Below, one piece after another: positions 1-12,159 of a DNA stretch of 64,000 nt. How positions within the stretch are numbered: the stretch's first letter is position 1; every line of letters starts with the position of its first letter. The stretch lies in the NCBI GenBank assembly GCA_004380135.1, contig QXCR01000021.1:1-64000 (forward strand), in the 5' to 3' direction. The position numbers and the translations under genes were made by a program. The DNA comes from Stemphylium vesicarium (taxonomy: Eukaryota; Ascomycota; Dothideomycetes; Pleosporales; Pleosporaceae). A model generated the notes under the pieces. That model saw nothing but the letters and a program-made list of their open reading frames with translations. It was not told where the DNA came from and did not search any database.

Positions 1-450
1 AAATGCAACACCCAAGCAACAGACGAGACAAAGCTGAATCCAGTAACATGTATGCATAATGGGAAATGTCCAAACTAAGCAAAGTGCCAAACATATCCTC
101 TTCCCAAGCAAACCAACGCCCAGAACGCCCCTGCCCAAGGAAACCCATTTGGTGCATTAAGCCTATCTCACGGCTCAGCTCGTATCCATGGCATCCCCTT
201 CATCCCCAGCACCAGCACCATCCACCCCCTTACCCTCCTTCCCATCCGCTCTCCCCATACCCTCAACCAACCCCTCCAACCCCCTAACCTCCTCCCCCCC
301 CCATCTAATCCCCTCCGAGAAGCAAGCCGAAGTCCCATCCTATAACATGAACAACCGCCATCTATCCCCAACGCCCCCAGCCCAGCCAAACCCAATTCTT
401 CCCGCAATCACAAATTATGCATTCTCTCCTCTTTTCACCACCTGAAAATC
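1..450. other. Intergenic, 3' flank of PDE1
   Basis: The plus strand is very C-rich, with many CCCC and CCATC runs, and holds only short proline/serine-rich frames of up to 85 codons without recognisable domains. This is probably the 3' untranslated region and downstream flank of the minus-strand phosphodiesterase gene that stops at 451. I see no gene here. Confidence 0.6.
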
Positions 451-2483
451 TCAGAACCAGTAGCTCTCCCCCGCCTTACTAACCTCAAACTGACAACCCA
501 GCCCACGTCCCTGCTCCTGCAACGCACTCTCGCCCTCTCTCAATTCCTTCGCGATCTGGCCGCCGACCAATGGTCCATCCGCAAACGTGTCTTTGACGTG
601 TATGATGACCACTTTCACGCCTTTGAGCGGCGAAGTGTCGAACGCCGCGGCAAGCATCGCACGGCTGTGCTCCGCGGAGACGGTAGCAAGGTTCAACGCC
701 GCAGGCGCAGAGGGATGCGAAGCATGCGGATCGAGACCGTTGTTGTGGCTGTTACTATGTTGAGGCGCAGAGAGTGGGTTTGGTGTGTTCGCTCCTGTGC
801 CGCCTCTTGACGTGGGTACGTCTGACATCATCTCATCTTCTGTCTGCGGGTTTGTCGCTGAGATAGGTGAATCGATTCCTTTGCCTACGCCCAGGTAGTT
901 TACCTTTGTTTTGCGCTGGTCTGAGGATGTGGGGCCGTCGAGGTGCAAGGGCCCGTTTGCTCGTTTACGCTTCTTCTTCATTCGGATCTCTTCTTTTTCT
1001 TTCTCTGTCGCCTTCTTCTTCTCTCGTACCATGTCGGCGAGCACGCTGAGCTCTTCGAGTAGATGGCGTGGGGCTAGGTGGCCGAAGAGCACTGCGTCTG
1101 CTTGCGCATTCGTGTACGATACTTCGATGAAGATACCTGTGAGGATGCCCTTGGCAATTTTTGGTGCAGCTTCGGCCCAGATTTGGGATGTACGTGGAGA
1201 GAGGGAGAGGGAGTCCGGCTCTACGTCGCCAAAGATGAGAACCTCGCGTTTGGGTGTCGTGAGAGTTGATTCTGTACGGATGAAATACGCCGTCGAATCG
1301 ATGACACAGTGGTCTTGGGACGATTGTTGTGGTTGCGGAACTGTGACTCCGCTAGCTCGCCGACCTCGGTCTGTATTACCAGTGTAGCCTGGTGTGCCAG
1401 GTGCGCTTTGAGTCGCAATCGAGAAGCTCATAGCGCGGCCGTCTTGACCGTCTATTTGATTAGATGACTGTGGTGGGCCAGATGTTTCCAACAGGTGTGC
1501 GTTGGATCCGCGATGTACATGACCCGGCCCTTGCATACAGTGTCCATGACTCACCTTGAAACCTTTAACCCCGAGGCCGTCACAGACTTCGATATAGCCT
1601 CGTGAGCTCCCTTCACCTAGCGCAATATTTCCGCCTTCCGCAAGCCTCTGGAATGTCACGAGACCCACTCCTCCGTCTTCATCCGTCAGATTGGGCCAAA
1701 TGATATTGTTAAAGATGTGGTTTTTGATGGCATTGACAGTGAAAGGCAGCGCCGCTAGTCGCTTTGGTCGTGATGTGTTGTGAAAAGCTGCTGTGTTGAT
1801 AACGAAGCCCGAGACATGGTCCAAGTGCGGATGCGTGATGAGGTATGTCGAAACATGCTCTCTCACAACATGCAACGCATTTGCTCTAGCACTTTGATGC
1901 GGGAATGGCAGTCCAGCAAATGGGCCTTTGTTCAACGTGGTAATGGTGACTGGCATCTCCCTCTCGGATACGGGCGTCTCCACATCAGACTCCTCATCAG
2001 AAAGCGTGATGTTCGCAGTACCTGGAGACGGGGATTCATCGTGATTAGCAGCTCCGTTGCCATTACCATTGCCATCGCCATTGCCATTATTGTGCCGAGG
2101 CGTTGGTAGCGGTGGGTCTGGATCAGAGACTAGCGGGAAGTCCTTTGATAAAATATTGGTGATGGATGCGAGATGAGAGCCTGCATCTACAGCAATCACA
2201 GAGTTTTTCGACCATTGTGTTGCCGTCGAACGTATGAGGAAGCCCGTGACATTGTCTTCACTTGGCCCACCTCCAGAACCCTGTTGCTGTCAGCGTGCAT
2301 TCTAGTAAACTGTCCGTAAGGCAAGTATCATGACGACATGATCCCAAATTGAAGGCATAGTGCCCAACCACGTGCTAACTCGGGTGTCGAATGGAGCCAA
2401 CGTACCAAACAAATCACCTGAATGGCAGGTTCATTAGAGTGTCCAGAAGACCTCCGAACCACCCTTCCATCATCTTCTTTCAT
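451..2483 (-). CDS. PDE1: Class II 3',5'-cyclic-nucleotide phosphodiesterase (PDE1 type)
   Basis: Low-affinity cAMP phosphodiesterase, a metallo-beta-lactamase-fold enzyme that hydrolyses cAMP to AMP and damps PKA signalling in fungi. Exons read complement(2406..2483) and complement(451..2280), 635 aa. Exon 1 starts at the ATG at 2483 and ends QVICL before GTACGT; after a 125-base intron, exon 2 opens GSGGGPSEDNVTGF, so the family's N-terminal metal/nucleotide-loop block is rebuilt across the junction. The signature THPHLDHVSGF (HxHxDH) sits near residue 175, and a later SHGH supplies further ligands. Between the N-terminal block and the HxHxDH motif is a low-complexity Asn-Gly stretch encoded by a GCCATT-like repeat (about 2055-2095), and there is a long polar Lys/Ser-rich insertion in the C-terminal half; both are typical of filamentous fungal members. 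The family assignment is firm; the function is inferred from the family. Confidence 0.93.
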
Positions 2484-3976
2484 GCCCACTAAAAACGTTC
2501 TTGCCTTCTTCTAACCTTCTTTGGCCTTTTTTGCAAACGATATCCACCTATCGTATGATCTTGTCGTAGTCCGTTAAGGATCCACAACCCCGGAATGCTG
2601 GTCTCAGCCACCCACGCAGTCGACGTTTCTCTCCACACACACACACACCCTAGTCCTAACCAACAGCCGCCTTTTACACCAACGACGTGGCGCTGACGGA
2701 AGAATCCGATCGAAACTCGGGATCTGCGTATCGTGTTTTGGGAAAACTTGCCGAAGGTTCCGTTTGCGCCTGAAGATGTAAAATCACGCTCTTTCCCGCT
2801 CCTCCAAAATCCGCTCCCAACTCCTCGAGGTGCAGCCAACCCTTAAAGTCAGATGCCTGAACGCCAACCCGCTGCGTTCCGTCGCACAAGTCGAGGAGCT
2901 ATTGTTACACGGCGTGAACGATGCGGCACTCGATCCACCAACAGCTGACGCAGGAAGCCGGAGTTTGACAGCAGCTCTTACGCAGCCTGCGCTCCCAGAT
3001 GTCGTACCCTTGTCCCTGTAGTCCAGAGAGTCCCAGATCAGATGCCCAGCTCTTTTTCCAGGGCGAGGCCTGCGAGATGAAGAAAAAACAAATCAGGAAA
3101 TGCTGGTCGAGCTGAAGTTGCCAACGCATACGCGATAAGGCGTTGCAATGACGGCCACGGGCTTGGATGCCTGGGGTTGCGGTTTGGCGATCACCGAAGC
3201 GACCGTGTTTACCACCGCGAGAAGCGCCGCCGCCGTCGCTGTAAGACCAGGCTTGTGGCAACGCGTCGCCCACAAGATGCGCAATGGTCGTGTGCGCGGG
3301 GGGACGTATGCGTAGCGATCGTAAGCAGTAAAACGTAAGTGAAGAGCTTCTCTGGCGACTTGAGAGCGGACTCAAAAGCTCAGAGACATGCATGTGCCTA
3401 TGCGCCTCCCACCCACGCCGTTCCTTCCAGCATGTGGCGGTTGGCTCGGGTCGTTTGCTGCCAGCCGCGCGCGGCCAATCACCCCTCGCCCAAGTTAAGC
3501 CACAGTTCTACTGGCCCCGCCCTTTTCGAGCCCAGATCTGGGGTCGTGAACGCCTGACAGCCTCTACGCGACGTAGTGTGATGTAAGACAACATTTCGAT
3601 TTTGAGAATGGGCCGCACTTCCATTGTTGGGAATCCGGATGCACAGTCATCAAGAAGAATTTTGAGTGGGTAACACAGAGCGGAGGGGTGCCTAGTCTAA
3701 ACTCATTTATGTCTTGTCTGACAGCACGTGAACATTTCAAAAAATAATAATATGTATATCACTTTATCAAAGCGAAGTGCAATTGTTGGGTATCATGAAC
3801 TTTCTTGTGCAGCACTTTCGAGCCTCTCTTGGGCCGTGGCAGTAGTGCTGATCTACCAAAGGCTGCCCAACGTCATCTCATGAATCCGTCGTCCGTTATC
3901 CTATCCATACCCATGCCAGGTCGTAAATCATCCGCATCATAAATCAAAGCAAAACTTCACCAAAGAAGCGAAGCGT
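2484..3976. other. Intergenic between PDE1 and eEF1B-gamma
   Basis: This stretch combines the promoter side of PDE1 (near 2484-2900) and the 3' flank of the elongation factor gene. It contains a short (CA)n run at about 2634-2649. Frames of up to 162 codons on either strand have no recognisable domain and overlap each other, so no gene is called. Confidence 0.55.
2634..2649. repeat. (CA)n microsatellite
   Basis: Seven to eight CA units upstream of the PDE1 start codon, read directly. Confidence 0.85.
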
Positions 3977-5504
3977 TTACTTGAACACCTTACCGTCGGC
4001 CCACTCCATGGTCTTGCCTTCGACGACAATGGGCTTGTCCCACGACCACTGGTCGTTGACGAACTCACGGTCCTCCTCCTTGGTGGGGTCAAGCTTGGTG
4101 AACTCGTAGCTCTCGACATCGGGAGCGACATCGAAGGCGGGGATAGCTTCCTGGCCACGGACGATGAAAGCACCTGTGACGACGGAGTCGTTGGACTGTC
4201 CGTAGACAGAGCAGGCACCGAATAGGTACTTGCGGCTAGCCTCGAGACGAGTGAAGAAACCACCTTCGGAACATTAGCATTGGTACAGTATAAAGGTTGA
4301 GACATGGACTTACCGATCAAGTTGGCGGTCATGAAGGTGAGGGTCAATTCATCGTTGTACTTGTAGTCGACCTTGTAGATGGAGTACTCCTCGAAGTTGG
4401 CGTTCTCCCAGAACCAGGGGAGGGCAACCTCACGGGTCTCCTCGTTGGAGTACTTGCGCTTCCAGTCGTCAAGGACGAATGTGGGCTTGGGCAGGGACTC
4501 AAGGGGGTGCTTGGGCTTAGGCTTGGGGGCCTCCTCCTCTTCCTCCTCAACCTCCTTGGGCTTGGCGGCAGCCTTAGGCTGCTCCTTCTTCTTCTCAGCA
4601 CCCTCCTTCTTGGGAGCGACGTTCTTCATGGCCTCAGCGATGAACTCAAGCTTGGGGGCGACAGCGGAGTAGCTAGTCTGGTTGTAGATTGTCTCGTACC
4701 AACGGGTAACGTTGGGGTTAGAGTCGCGCCACTGCTTGTCAAAGAAGTACTGAAAGCCGCGGGCAAGGATGCTGGTAGCAAAGATGTCGGCAAGAGTCAG
4801 ACGCTCACCAACAAGGTAGGTGTGCGTCATGAGGTGCTCCTCAATGACGTGGACGGCCTTGAGGGCAGCCTTCTGGGACTCGTCGACGTTCTTCTTGTTG
4901 TACGGGTCGCGGCCGAGGATGGGGCGGAACCAGCCGCCGAGAGGGGAGAGGACCTCGGTGTTAGCAAAGGACATCCATCGCAGGATGGTGGCGTAGTCCT
5001 GCTTGGTCTTGCCGAGAAGGCTGGTCTTCTCGTTCTGCGAGGCAACTGCAATGCGTTAGCTCTGAGTCACCAACAAAAAAACTGGTCGGACAGGAGAAGA
5101 GTAGCAAGCGTAAATCAGAATAGTAGGTTCTCAACAATTGTTTTCAGACAGGGATAACTGAATGATAAAAACATTCGACATCATATTATGCGGAAAGGGG
5201 CAGGTAGGCGGGGTAGCACTTACGGTAGACAGCGATGGCGATGCACTCGCTGAGGACAAAGCCGTCAGCGCCCTCGAAGGTAGGGACCTTTCCGAGCTTG
5301 TTGAGCTTCAGATAGTCCTCAGAGACACCCTTGGCAGGCTCAGTGTCGACGAACTCGATCTCGAGGCCGTTCTCCTTCGCGACGGCCAGGAGAGAGGTGG
5401 TACGCGGGTTACCCTGTCAAACTGCTGTTAGAGCTGATTGTGTGGTGCTGGATGCAGCAGCTGTCAAAACGTACCGAGTAACTGTAGAGCTTTCCGAAAG
5501 ACAT
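3977..5504 (-). CDS. Translation elongation factor 1B subunit gamma (eEF1G)
   Basis: Gamma subunit of the eEF1B guanine-exchange complex, which reloads eEF1A with GTP during cytosolic elongation and anchors the exchange subunits. Four exons: complement(5475..5504), complement(5224..5413), complement(4314..5045), complement(3977..4263); 412 aa, the usual length. All donors are GTAxG(T/C)-like and the phases are consistent. The N terminus MSFGKLYSYSGNPRTTSLLA begins a GST-like N-terminal domain (about 1-80), followed by a GST C-terminal domain (about 90-210), a Lys/Glu/Pro-rich linker (about 215-255) and the conserved EF1G C-terminal domain (about 255-412) with FxLDDWKRKYSN and SVYGQSNDSVVTGAF. 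Intron 3 remains open for some codons past the donor, which can mislead a single-frame reading. Divergent from the uS9m gene, with 244 bases between the start codons. Confidence 0.95.
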
Positions 5505-5748
5505 GATTGCAGAGTTCACCGTGGTTGAGCAGTACAATCAGTGTGTGGAAGGCGGGTGTTGAAGAAAAAAAGGCTGGTTGAAATGAGGGCGGGGCTATGG
5601 CCATCGCAGAAATCTATGTCTGTGCACAGACGGTAATTTTAGTTTGGCCGCCTTGGCATTTGCACGCGGTTCGAGCAGCGTCCACCGCCGACCACTGGCA
5701 GTTTTCCACAACGCCGTCGCAGTGCCTTCCCAATTCATCAGAGGCGCA
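5505..5748. promoter_or_regulatory. Shared divergent promoter, eEF1B-gamma / uS9m
   Basis: Only 244 bases separate the start codon of eEF1B-gamma (minus, 5504) from the best start of the mitoribosomal gene (plus, 5749). Both genes must take their core promoters and 5' leaders from this interval. No convincing TATA box is seen, which fits housekeeping promoters. Shared regulation is an inference from spacing alone. Confidence 0.5.
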
Positions 5749-6949
5749 ATGGCAAGCAGGGAACTCTCAAGGGGCCTGTGGAGGGCAGTCGAGACGCTGG
5801 GCAGCCGGCCGCGACCCCAGTGCGAAAGGACGATTCGTCAGGCTCAACGGAGCCTCTATCCTCAGATACCGCGATGCATCTCGACAACAGCCGTACGGCG
5901 TGCCGAAGTCACCGAGGAAGAGCTACGAGAACCATTCCAGGCGGCACCGGAAATCAACCTGGAGGCAATTGGGGGTAGTAGCGAAGATGGAACCAAGGAA
6001 AACGTCCTACGCTCATTGCGCGTTGTGCCTGCATCGCCCTCCTACTTCAGCGCAAAGCCCACCTTCACCGACGACTTCCTCTCGCTCTCTGCTCTCCAGC
6101 GAAAGGTCGCTACTCTTCCCGTCATACCGCCTGCAGAGGCACCCAAGGTGGCATGGAAGACGATTGAGCAATACCGCATCATGACCAACGAGCCGGTAAA
6201 AACCGCGCGATACCACAGGATGTTGCAAATACTGCGGAGGCTGAACTGTATCCACCCATCGCTTATGCCAGATGAAGTCGTGCAGGCTATGTTGCGGTAC
6301 AAAAAGCCAAACCAGCCCGGAGACATCAAGCCGAAGCCCGGCGTGATTGACGAGCTTGGGCGCGCCAAAGGTGTCGGACGGAGGAAGACATCATCTGCGG
6401 TTGCGTGGCTGGTAGAAGGCGAGGGCGAGGTGCTAGTCAATGGCAAGTCGCTATCGCAATTCTTCGGGCGGCTGCACCATCGCGAGAGCGCTGTGTGGGC
6501 GCTCAAGGCTACTCAGCGCCTTGACAAGTACAACGTCTTTGCACTCGTGCAAGGCGGTGGTCTAACGGGTCAGGCGGAAGCAATGACTCTGGCGGTAGCG
6601 AAGTCATTGCTGGTCCATGAACCCGCATTGAAGCCAGCACTACGACGAGGTGAGTCATGTTTTCCATCCTTGTCCGTCATCTTCACGACAACGTTTGCTT
6701 TTTCTGTCGTTCCATGGATATGGTCAATGCAGACCTTGTGTCTGAAGCACCTCCACCACTACTACCTACGTTGCCTCCAAACAAGCCCCTGAGAACCTCA
6801 AACATGCTACGCATGCATTCTTCAAACGTGATTGCTGATTTTGTTTTTTTCTTTTAGCCGGAACCATAACGCGCGATCCGAGAAAGGTGGAGAGGAAAAA
6901 GCCAGGCCACGTCAAAGCACGAAAGATGCCTACCTGGGTCAAGCGATGA
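5749..6949 (+). CDS. MRPS9: Mitochondrial small-subunit ribosomal protein uS9m
   Basis: Component of the mitochondrial 30S-like ribosomal subunit. Exons 5749..6649 and 6858..6949, 330 aa; the intron (208 bases) runs GTGAGT..TTTTAG and splits an Ala codon between LRR and GTITRDPR. The start chosen is the first in-frame ATG (MASREL..), which gives an Arg-rich, acid-poor leader of about 45 residues as expected of a matrix-targeting presequence; the frame is open upstream but only with TTG. The C-terminal half carries the S9 family signature: GRRKTSSAVAWLVEGEGEVLVNG, then LTGQAEAMTLAVAKSL, and the basic tail VERKKPGHVKARKMPTWVKR that in the family reaches the tRNA sites. The assignment is firm. 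Confidence 0.94.
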
Positions 6950-9900
6950 AAACTGTATTACTTGTATTTTGTACTTGTATCACTGGGTATGGCCTTGTTA
7001 GCACAGCCGAATATATGATCAACCTTTCAGAGGGGCTATCGCTGCAACTTTAAGGGACACAGGTACCGCAGCTTTCCGGCCATGGGACGGGAGTCTGCCA
7101 TTCAAGGTGCGCATTGACATGGCTTTCGTTGATACGTTCTGGGCTCCAAGGGAAGTCAGCTAGCTTCAACGGCAACACGTGGAAGTCTGACCAGTCTATC
7201 CTTGGATGTCATGGTCAGAGGCTGAAAGCGCCGTGTGAAAGTGCGCCTTGTGATGGATCTAGTATCGGGCAATGCCTTTTCTCCCGCTTACTCGACTTCT
7301 CAGCTCTGGGCTCGTAATGCTTTGGGCTTTGACAGCCGCCGTACCTTGCCTTCAATGCCTCGGGCCAGGTCCAGTATCACCTTGGACAGGCATGTGGATG
7401 AACCTTGCCCGAGTGTGGACTGGCATTGCTTTCTCGGACCGGCCCTGGCTGTTCTTTTGCAGCGCATTTTGGGCAAAAAAGAAAGCGAACGCGAATATGT
7501 TGTCGCATGATTGTCTGCGCCACGATACACGCAATATTCCTGTGGTGGTTGTGATACGCTTGGCTTGGATGTGTTGCGCTAAGCCTCAGAATCGCTTTAG
7601 GCTGAGGTGATTAAGAGGTCCCAAACAAGGGAGATTGGAGAGGGAAGCCACACTGCGAGTGCGGCGCCTGTCAGCAAACCACTTGAATTCAAAATTCATT
7701 GCCGGTGGTATTTACAACCAGACTGACGGTAAGATCCCAAGGTAACTAGAAGCGAGCTGGTGACGATCCTGACTCGCTCGTTTGAGCGCAGCCATAAGGC
7801 GGCCAATTGAATTCGGCCTCAAAGTTCGGGGCCGTATTTCTTTTCGCATAGACGTGTCGGTCGCTCCGAACGCGATGCGGAAGAAGTCTGCATGGCGGAA
7901 CTGCTGAACGGGGAAGGGGGCTGTTTGCGAGATCGTCGTTGGAAATGGAAGGAGCAAGGGCGCGCCGTTTGGATCGACGTTGACGATTGAGACGCTTCCT
8001 CCCCTGGCAACCCTTGTTTCGCTCCCTGGCAAAAGTCTCCATGGACACGCAAATAGGTCAGCATGGCTCTCGCTCATGGCGACGCGGCGGTGACACGAGT
8101 CAGGCGTTTGTTCGTTTGTCGAACAAAGTGAAACCTTCTCGAAGCATGTTCGCCGTGGTCCTTGATCATCTTAGGATGCGCGACAGTGGAGGTTGACGCG
8201 GCAGCTGGGGCCACATGATGATCGCCATCCGTACCGAAATGACGCACTCGTCTGCCCTGCGATGACACCAGAGCGGACAATTTCAACTACTTTGGTTTCG
8301 TTACGCGACGGCCGTCCTGCAGCGCCATGCTGTGCTCCTTCGGCCGGCTTCCAGAAGGTTGCGCATTTCCGGCGCTCACGTGCACCGACATTCATACCGC
8401 GAGCTTCCGGATGCATCAGTGCGTGAAGCATGTGGCGCGGCAAGCGGTGTATTCCATGTGTCATGAAGTGTCCAAGACGCTTTTTTTTTAGCTCAAAATA
8501 AACGGTGCGGCTTAGTGTTTGCAGCGCTGCCGTGTTGAGGGCTGTACTGTACGGAGAGTTCACGGCAAGAGCCACTGAGGTTTGCCGGCAGGCGCGCCCG
8601 AGATGGCGCTAGCCCCACCACAGCACAGAGGGTAAGATTGGAGGAGTCGCTGCGGCGTGGAGGAAACATGGCAAAGTCGCGTGTCCAGTACGCGGTGCGT
8701 CAGTCGCAAAGTCTGAATGGAAAGGTCGTTGTGCGCAGGATCGACGAGTGAGGCTGAGGACTGAGGAGTGGTCCAAGACGAGATCGACCACACGCGAGAG
8801 CATCCCTGCCGCTGGACGGGAACTTGCAGCGTTGCAGAGATGAAAGGACGGATCGAGTTTGGAGCCCGAGATAGCCCCTAAACCTTCTCTCTCTCCCTCC
8901 TGCCCTTCCAGCGCCTACACAGGACGCCTGATGTCCTGGTGCCATCAGCGTGGAGACGACGACGTGCTGAGGCCCGGAAGGTTCGATGTTTGTTTGATGA
9001 TTTGGCAACAGAGGAAGAACCCCCAGGCGCGCTTCAACAACCAAACGTGGACGGCAGTGTGAAACAAGTGCGCGACGGGGCCCGGAAAGGGCGCTCTCCA
9101 AGGTTAGTATTCTTCCCCCACGGTGCACTGGGCTCTCGTGCAAAGCCAGCTCTCCGCGCGTACTGGCGGACAAATGGTCTGCGGCGCGATGTCATATTGC
9201 CTGCCAAGGCCAGCTGGGTGAGAGGAGGTGTTCCTGGTCCAGCAACCTGCGACATTTGGCCGCTGTGGGCCCGCGGGGCGGAATCCGCCATCTCGTTGTG
9301 CCGAGGAGGAAACACCAGGCGCAGTCGTCGAAGCTGTTGCTGACTCTGCATGCTCCGCTGCTGCTGGCCATGTGGTCGTGCCGATGGCGTCCGGTGGTCA
9401 ACCACAGCAGCGAAGGCGACGATGCCCTGCAGCATGGCTGCCCAGGCGCGTGCAGATCCACCATGGGCGATCCGTAACCATGGTGGACAGGGTACCTCTA
9501 GCCCCGCCCTGACCAGATCGGAAATCGGAGACTTCGCAAGGTCGCTGTCATCCAGAGGTCGCAGACGTCTCTTACTCGTCAGCCGTCGCTCGCCCGACCT
9601 GCAGCCACACCCACTTCTCAGGTACCCACCATTGTTTTCTCCTCTAGCTTCAACACCCTGGTCCAGGTATTTACAGTCTTCGCCGGCGTGGCTTGGAGAC
9701 TACTTCCTTTTTGCTCACACTCTGCCCGATGCTCTCCCAATGTAGTGCTTTTGCATCATTCCCTCCCGCCCACCGCCCACCTGTCTTCCAACCTTCTTCC
9801 AGCCAGGCTAGCATCGCCGACCAACCCCCCACTACGCCCTCGCAGGGACCCCGTCCGGTCGCCAGTTCAGGGCAGCCGTGAACCGGCCTCGAGCTTCTGC

Positions 9901-10869
9901 TTGTCGTCGTGACGCTGGAGGCTCGCACGGGCGTCATTGATTCTCTCTGGAGTCTTTTAATAAAGCCTCTCTGTTGTCTGTCCGTGGGCCCAAGTGCATA
10001 CGATTGCAAATTGACCATCTGTCGCACTTCCTGTCTGGTCTCGGACCGAACGCTTCATTCGTCTCTGCATGTACTCCCTCTCGCCCAGTGCGCGCCCAAG
10101 ACACTGCACCGTGAAGAACGCCAGCGTACGTTTAGGCCGTTAAGCTACCGGAACGCAGACGTTAAGTTGTTTGAGACGATCTCCTAGACCGGCGTCTGCT
10201 CAGTCCGACTCGTTGGAACACTGATCGGTTTGCAAGGACTACCCTTCAAACATCTCACGCATAAGCGTCGCCTCACCACCAGCCCATCGCAAACAGGGTT
10301 CTCCACGCTGGACTCTACCGGACAATTTCGCTGTCAGGTAGTGGCTACGTGTTTAGCTGGCCCACACGACGCACACATTTTCTCCAGCATTTCCGCATCG
10401 GGACGACCAATCCCGGCGTCTGGAGCTCTGCATTGCTCTCATCCTCGTGCAGTCAAAGCGAGGATATCCTGGCCAGTACCGAGGCTCTTGCGCGAGCTTC
10501 TTTTCCCGCATCATTGGGCTCCATTGGCCCAGTAGTCGACGCGTCAGGGCCGTGTTTATATCCAAACCATCTGGACCTTGGAGCATCTCGTCTTCCAATT
10601 TCGGACGTCATACATCTACCACCATTGGCCCACATTCCCACCCTCTCTTTCTTTGGTTCTACCAGCTATACATACATCGACACGCATAGCCGCACTACTC
10701 GACACCACCTGCGCCCCCACCTCATCCCCACCTCTTGCGCCGACCTTCTACCACCTACCTCGCCCAAGCCTGCAAGCTGGCCAATTACGCGACGCCGCCA
10801 GTCTCGCCCTTGGGGTACCGGGCTCTCGAACCGCCCTTCAGTCTGCAGTATAAAGGCGGGCTGGTTGGG
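6950..10869. other. 3.9-kb gene-poor interval
   Basis: Between uS9m and the Gln/Tyr-rich gene. Many overlapping frames of 60-200 codons occur on both strands, none with a start, splice pattern and domain that persuade me. From roughly 9600 to 10800 the plus strand becomes pyrimidine-rich (repeated CACC, CTCT and TTCC tracts), resembling the long 5' leader and promoter of the gene starting at 10870. I see no RNA gene or mobile element. Confidence 0.5.
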
Positions 10870-12159
10870 ATGGACAATGACCGCCGGCCACGGCATACTC
10901 CCTCAGGTTACGCAAGCCAGCAAGGCACGCTGCTGCCACCACAGGGCTCCTATCCAGTGGTAAGCGCACCCGATCGCTTCAGGCAGCCGCCCTTGACAGC
11001 GCCTGCCCCACCTACCTCCGTCCCCTCTTCCGGAAGTCGCGCCAGCTCTCAGGGTTACGGTTACGCTTACGGTGAAGGCGCACAGTTTGGCTCGTCGATT
11101 CAGCCCTCGAGCGTGCCCTATGGCGCGCAAGACTATGGCTCCGAGCAGCAGCAACAGGCCCAGCGCACTCCCCAGCAGTACTCGCCCTACGGCCAGAACA
11201 TCATGTACAGCGTGCCCGGCGCCCAGCCATCGGCCGCGGGCTCGTCGCAGTATGAGCCTGTGGAACAGTACCAGCAAAATAGGGACTCGGCTATACAGGT
11301 CCTGAGCACCGGCTTTGGCGTCGCACAACCGCAATACTATGAGAGCGGGCCCACGAGCGCACCTGCTTCTGCCATTGCGTCGCAGAACGTCCCCTCCCAG
11401 TACCCCTCTCTGGGATATACAGCACCGCAAGCCCAGGTCGGACGAGAAGCGCTTGCGCCCGCCTACTCCGCCGCTGGCATGACCGACCCCCATCAGGCGC
11501 CTTCCCAAGGGGGCTATCCACAGGCCAACTACAGCGACCCGCAAGCCAACAGCGGCAACGAGTATGACGACTTCTACAGGACCTACCAGAGCGAGCTCAA
11601 GAAGACGTTTGAACACGTGCGAGACGGCCGCCTCAGCGAGGCTGGCACCCTGCTCTTCAGGATGTCCGACTGGCTGCTGCATTTTGCCGAAACATTGGGT
11701 AAGGCTCTTCATGCCTACAGTACAGAGCGAGCAGCTGAATTGACTGTAGCAGGCCTAGTACGCGACGACGAAACCTACTACCAGCAGCGCCTGCAGCTGT
11801 GGGAAGAGTTCAACACCTGCTGGCTCTCCACGCTCCAGAAGCAAAAGGCCATGACGCAGGAAATGATCAGCACCGGCCAGCGCCCGCAGCCCCCCAAGTC
11901 GCTGATTGACTACGACTTCCTCGAGAAGATGGGCACGCAGCTTGTCAAGAACTGCGACAGCATGGAAAAGCACGGCCTGGTCGACTACCAGATGGGTGTA
12001 TGGGAGGAGGAGATCGTAGCGAGTCAGTGCAGCACCATCTTTGCCCATTATGCATTTTGCTAACCTTGCGCAGTGTTGACTTCCTGCATGGACCTCCTCG
12101 AGGAAGTTGGCGCAGGTTCCTCCGCACAGCGACCCACATCTACAGCACGGCGGCGATGA
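10870..12159 (+). CDS. Conserved hypothetical protein with Gln/Tyr/Pro-rich N terminus
   Basis: Three exons, 10870..11698, 11753..12022 and 12074..12159, giving 394 aa. Intron 1 (54 bases, GTAAGG..GTAGCAG) is a multiple of three and has no stop in frame, so retention would add 18 residues; splicing restores ETLGLVRDDE. Intron 2 (GTCAGT..CTAAC..GCAG) is required to reach the terminal exon ending TSTARRR. The start is the first in-frame ATG (MDNDRRPRHT); the frame is open upstream only with TTG. Residues 1-230 are low-complexity, rich in Gln, Ser, Tyr, Pro and Gly, like prion-like or transcription-associated segments. Residues about 235-380 (from EYDDFYRTYQSELKKTFEHV) are an ordered, probably helical domain. 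I do not recognise a named family; the C-terminal half looks conserved fungal sequence. A nuclear or RNA-related role is a guess from composition only. Confidence 0.82.

Noticed and set aside
5644..5748. Upstream extension of the uS9m frame by 35 codons
   Set aside because: The frame is open but starts only with TTG; the ATG at 5749 gives a good Arg-rich presequence and leaves room for a promoter.
8171..8575. 134-codon minus-strand frame in the 7-10.9 kb interval
   Set aside because: No domain, basic random-like composition, overlaps other frames of similar size, and no splice partner.
10851..10857. TATAAAG just before the start codon of the Gln/Tyr-rich gene
   Set aside because: Lies within 20 bases of the ATG, too close to act as its TATA box.
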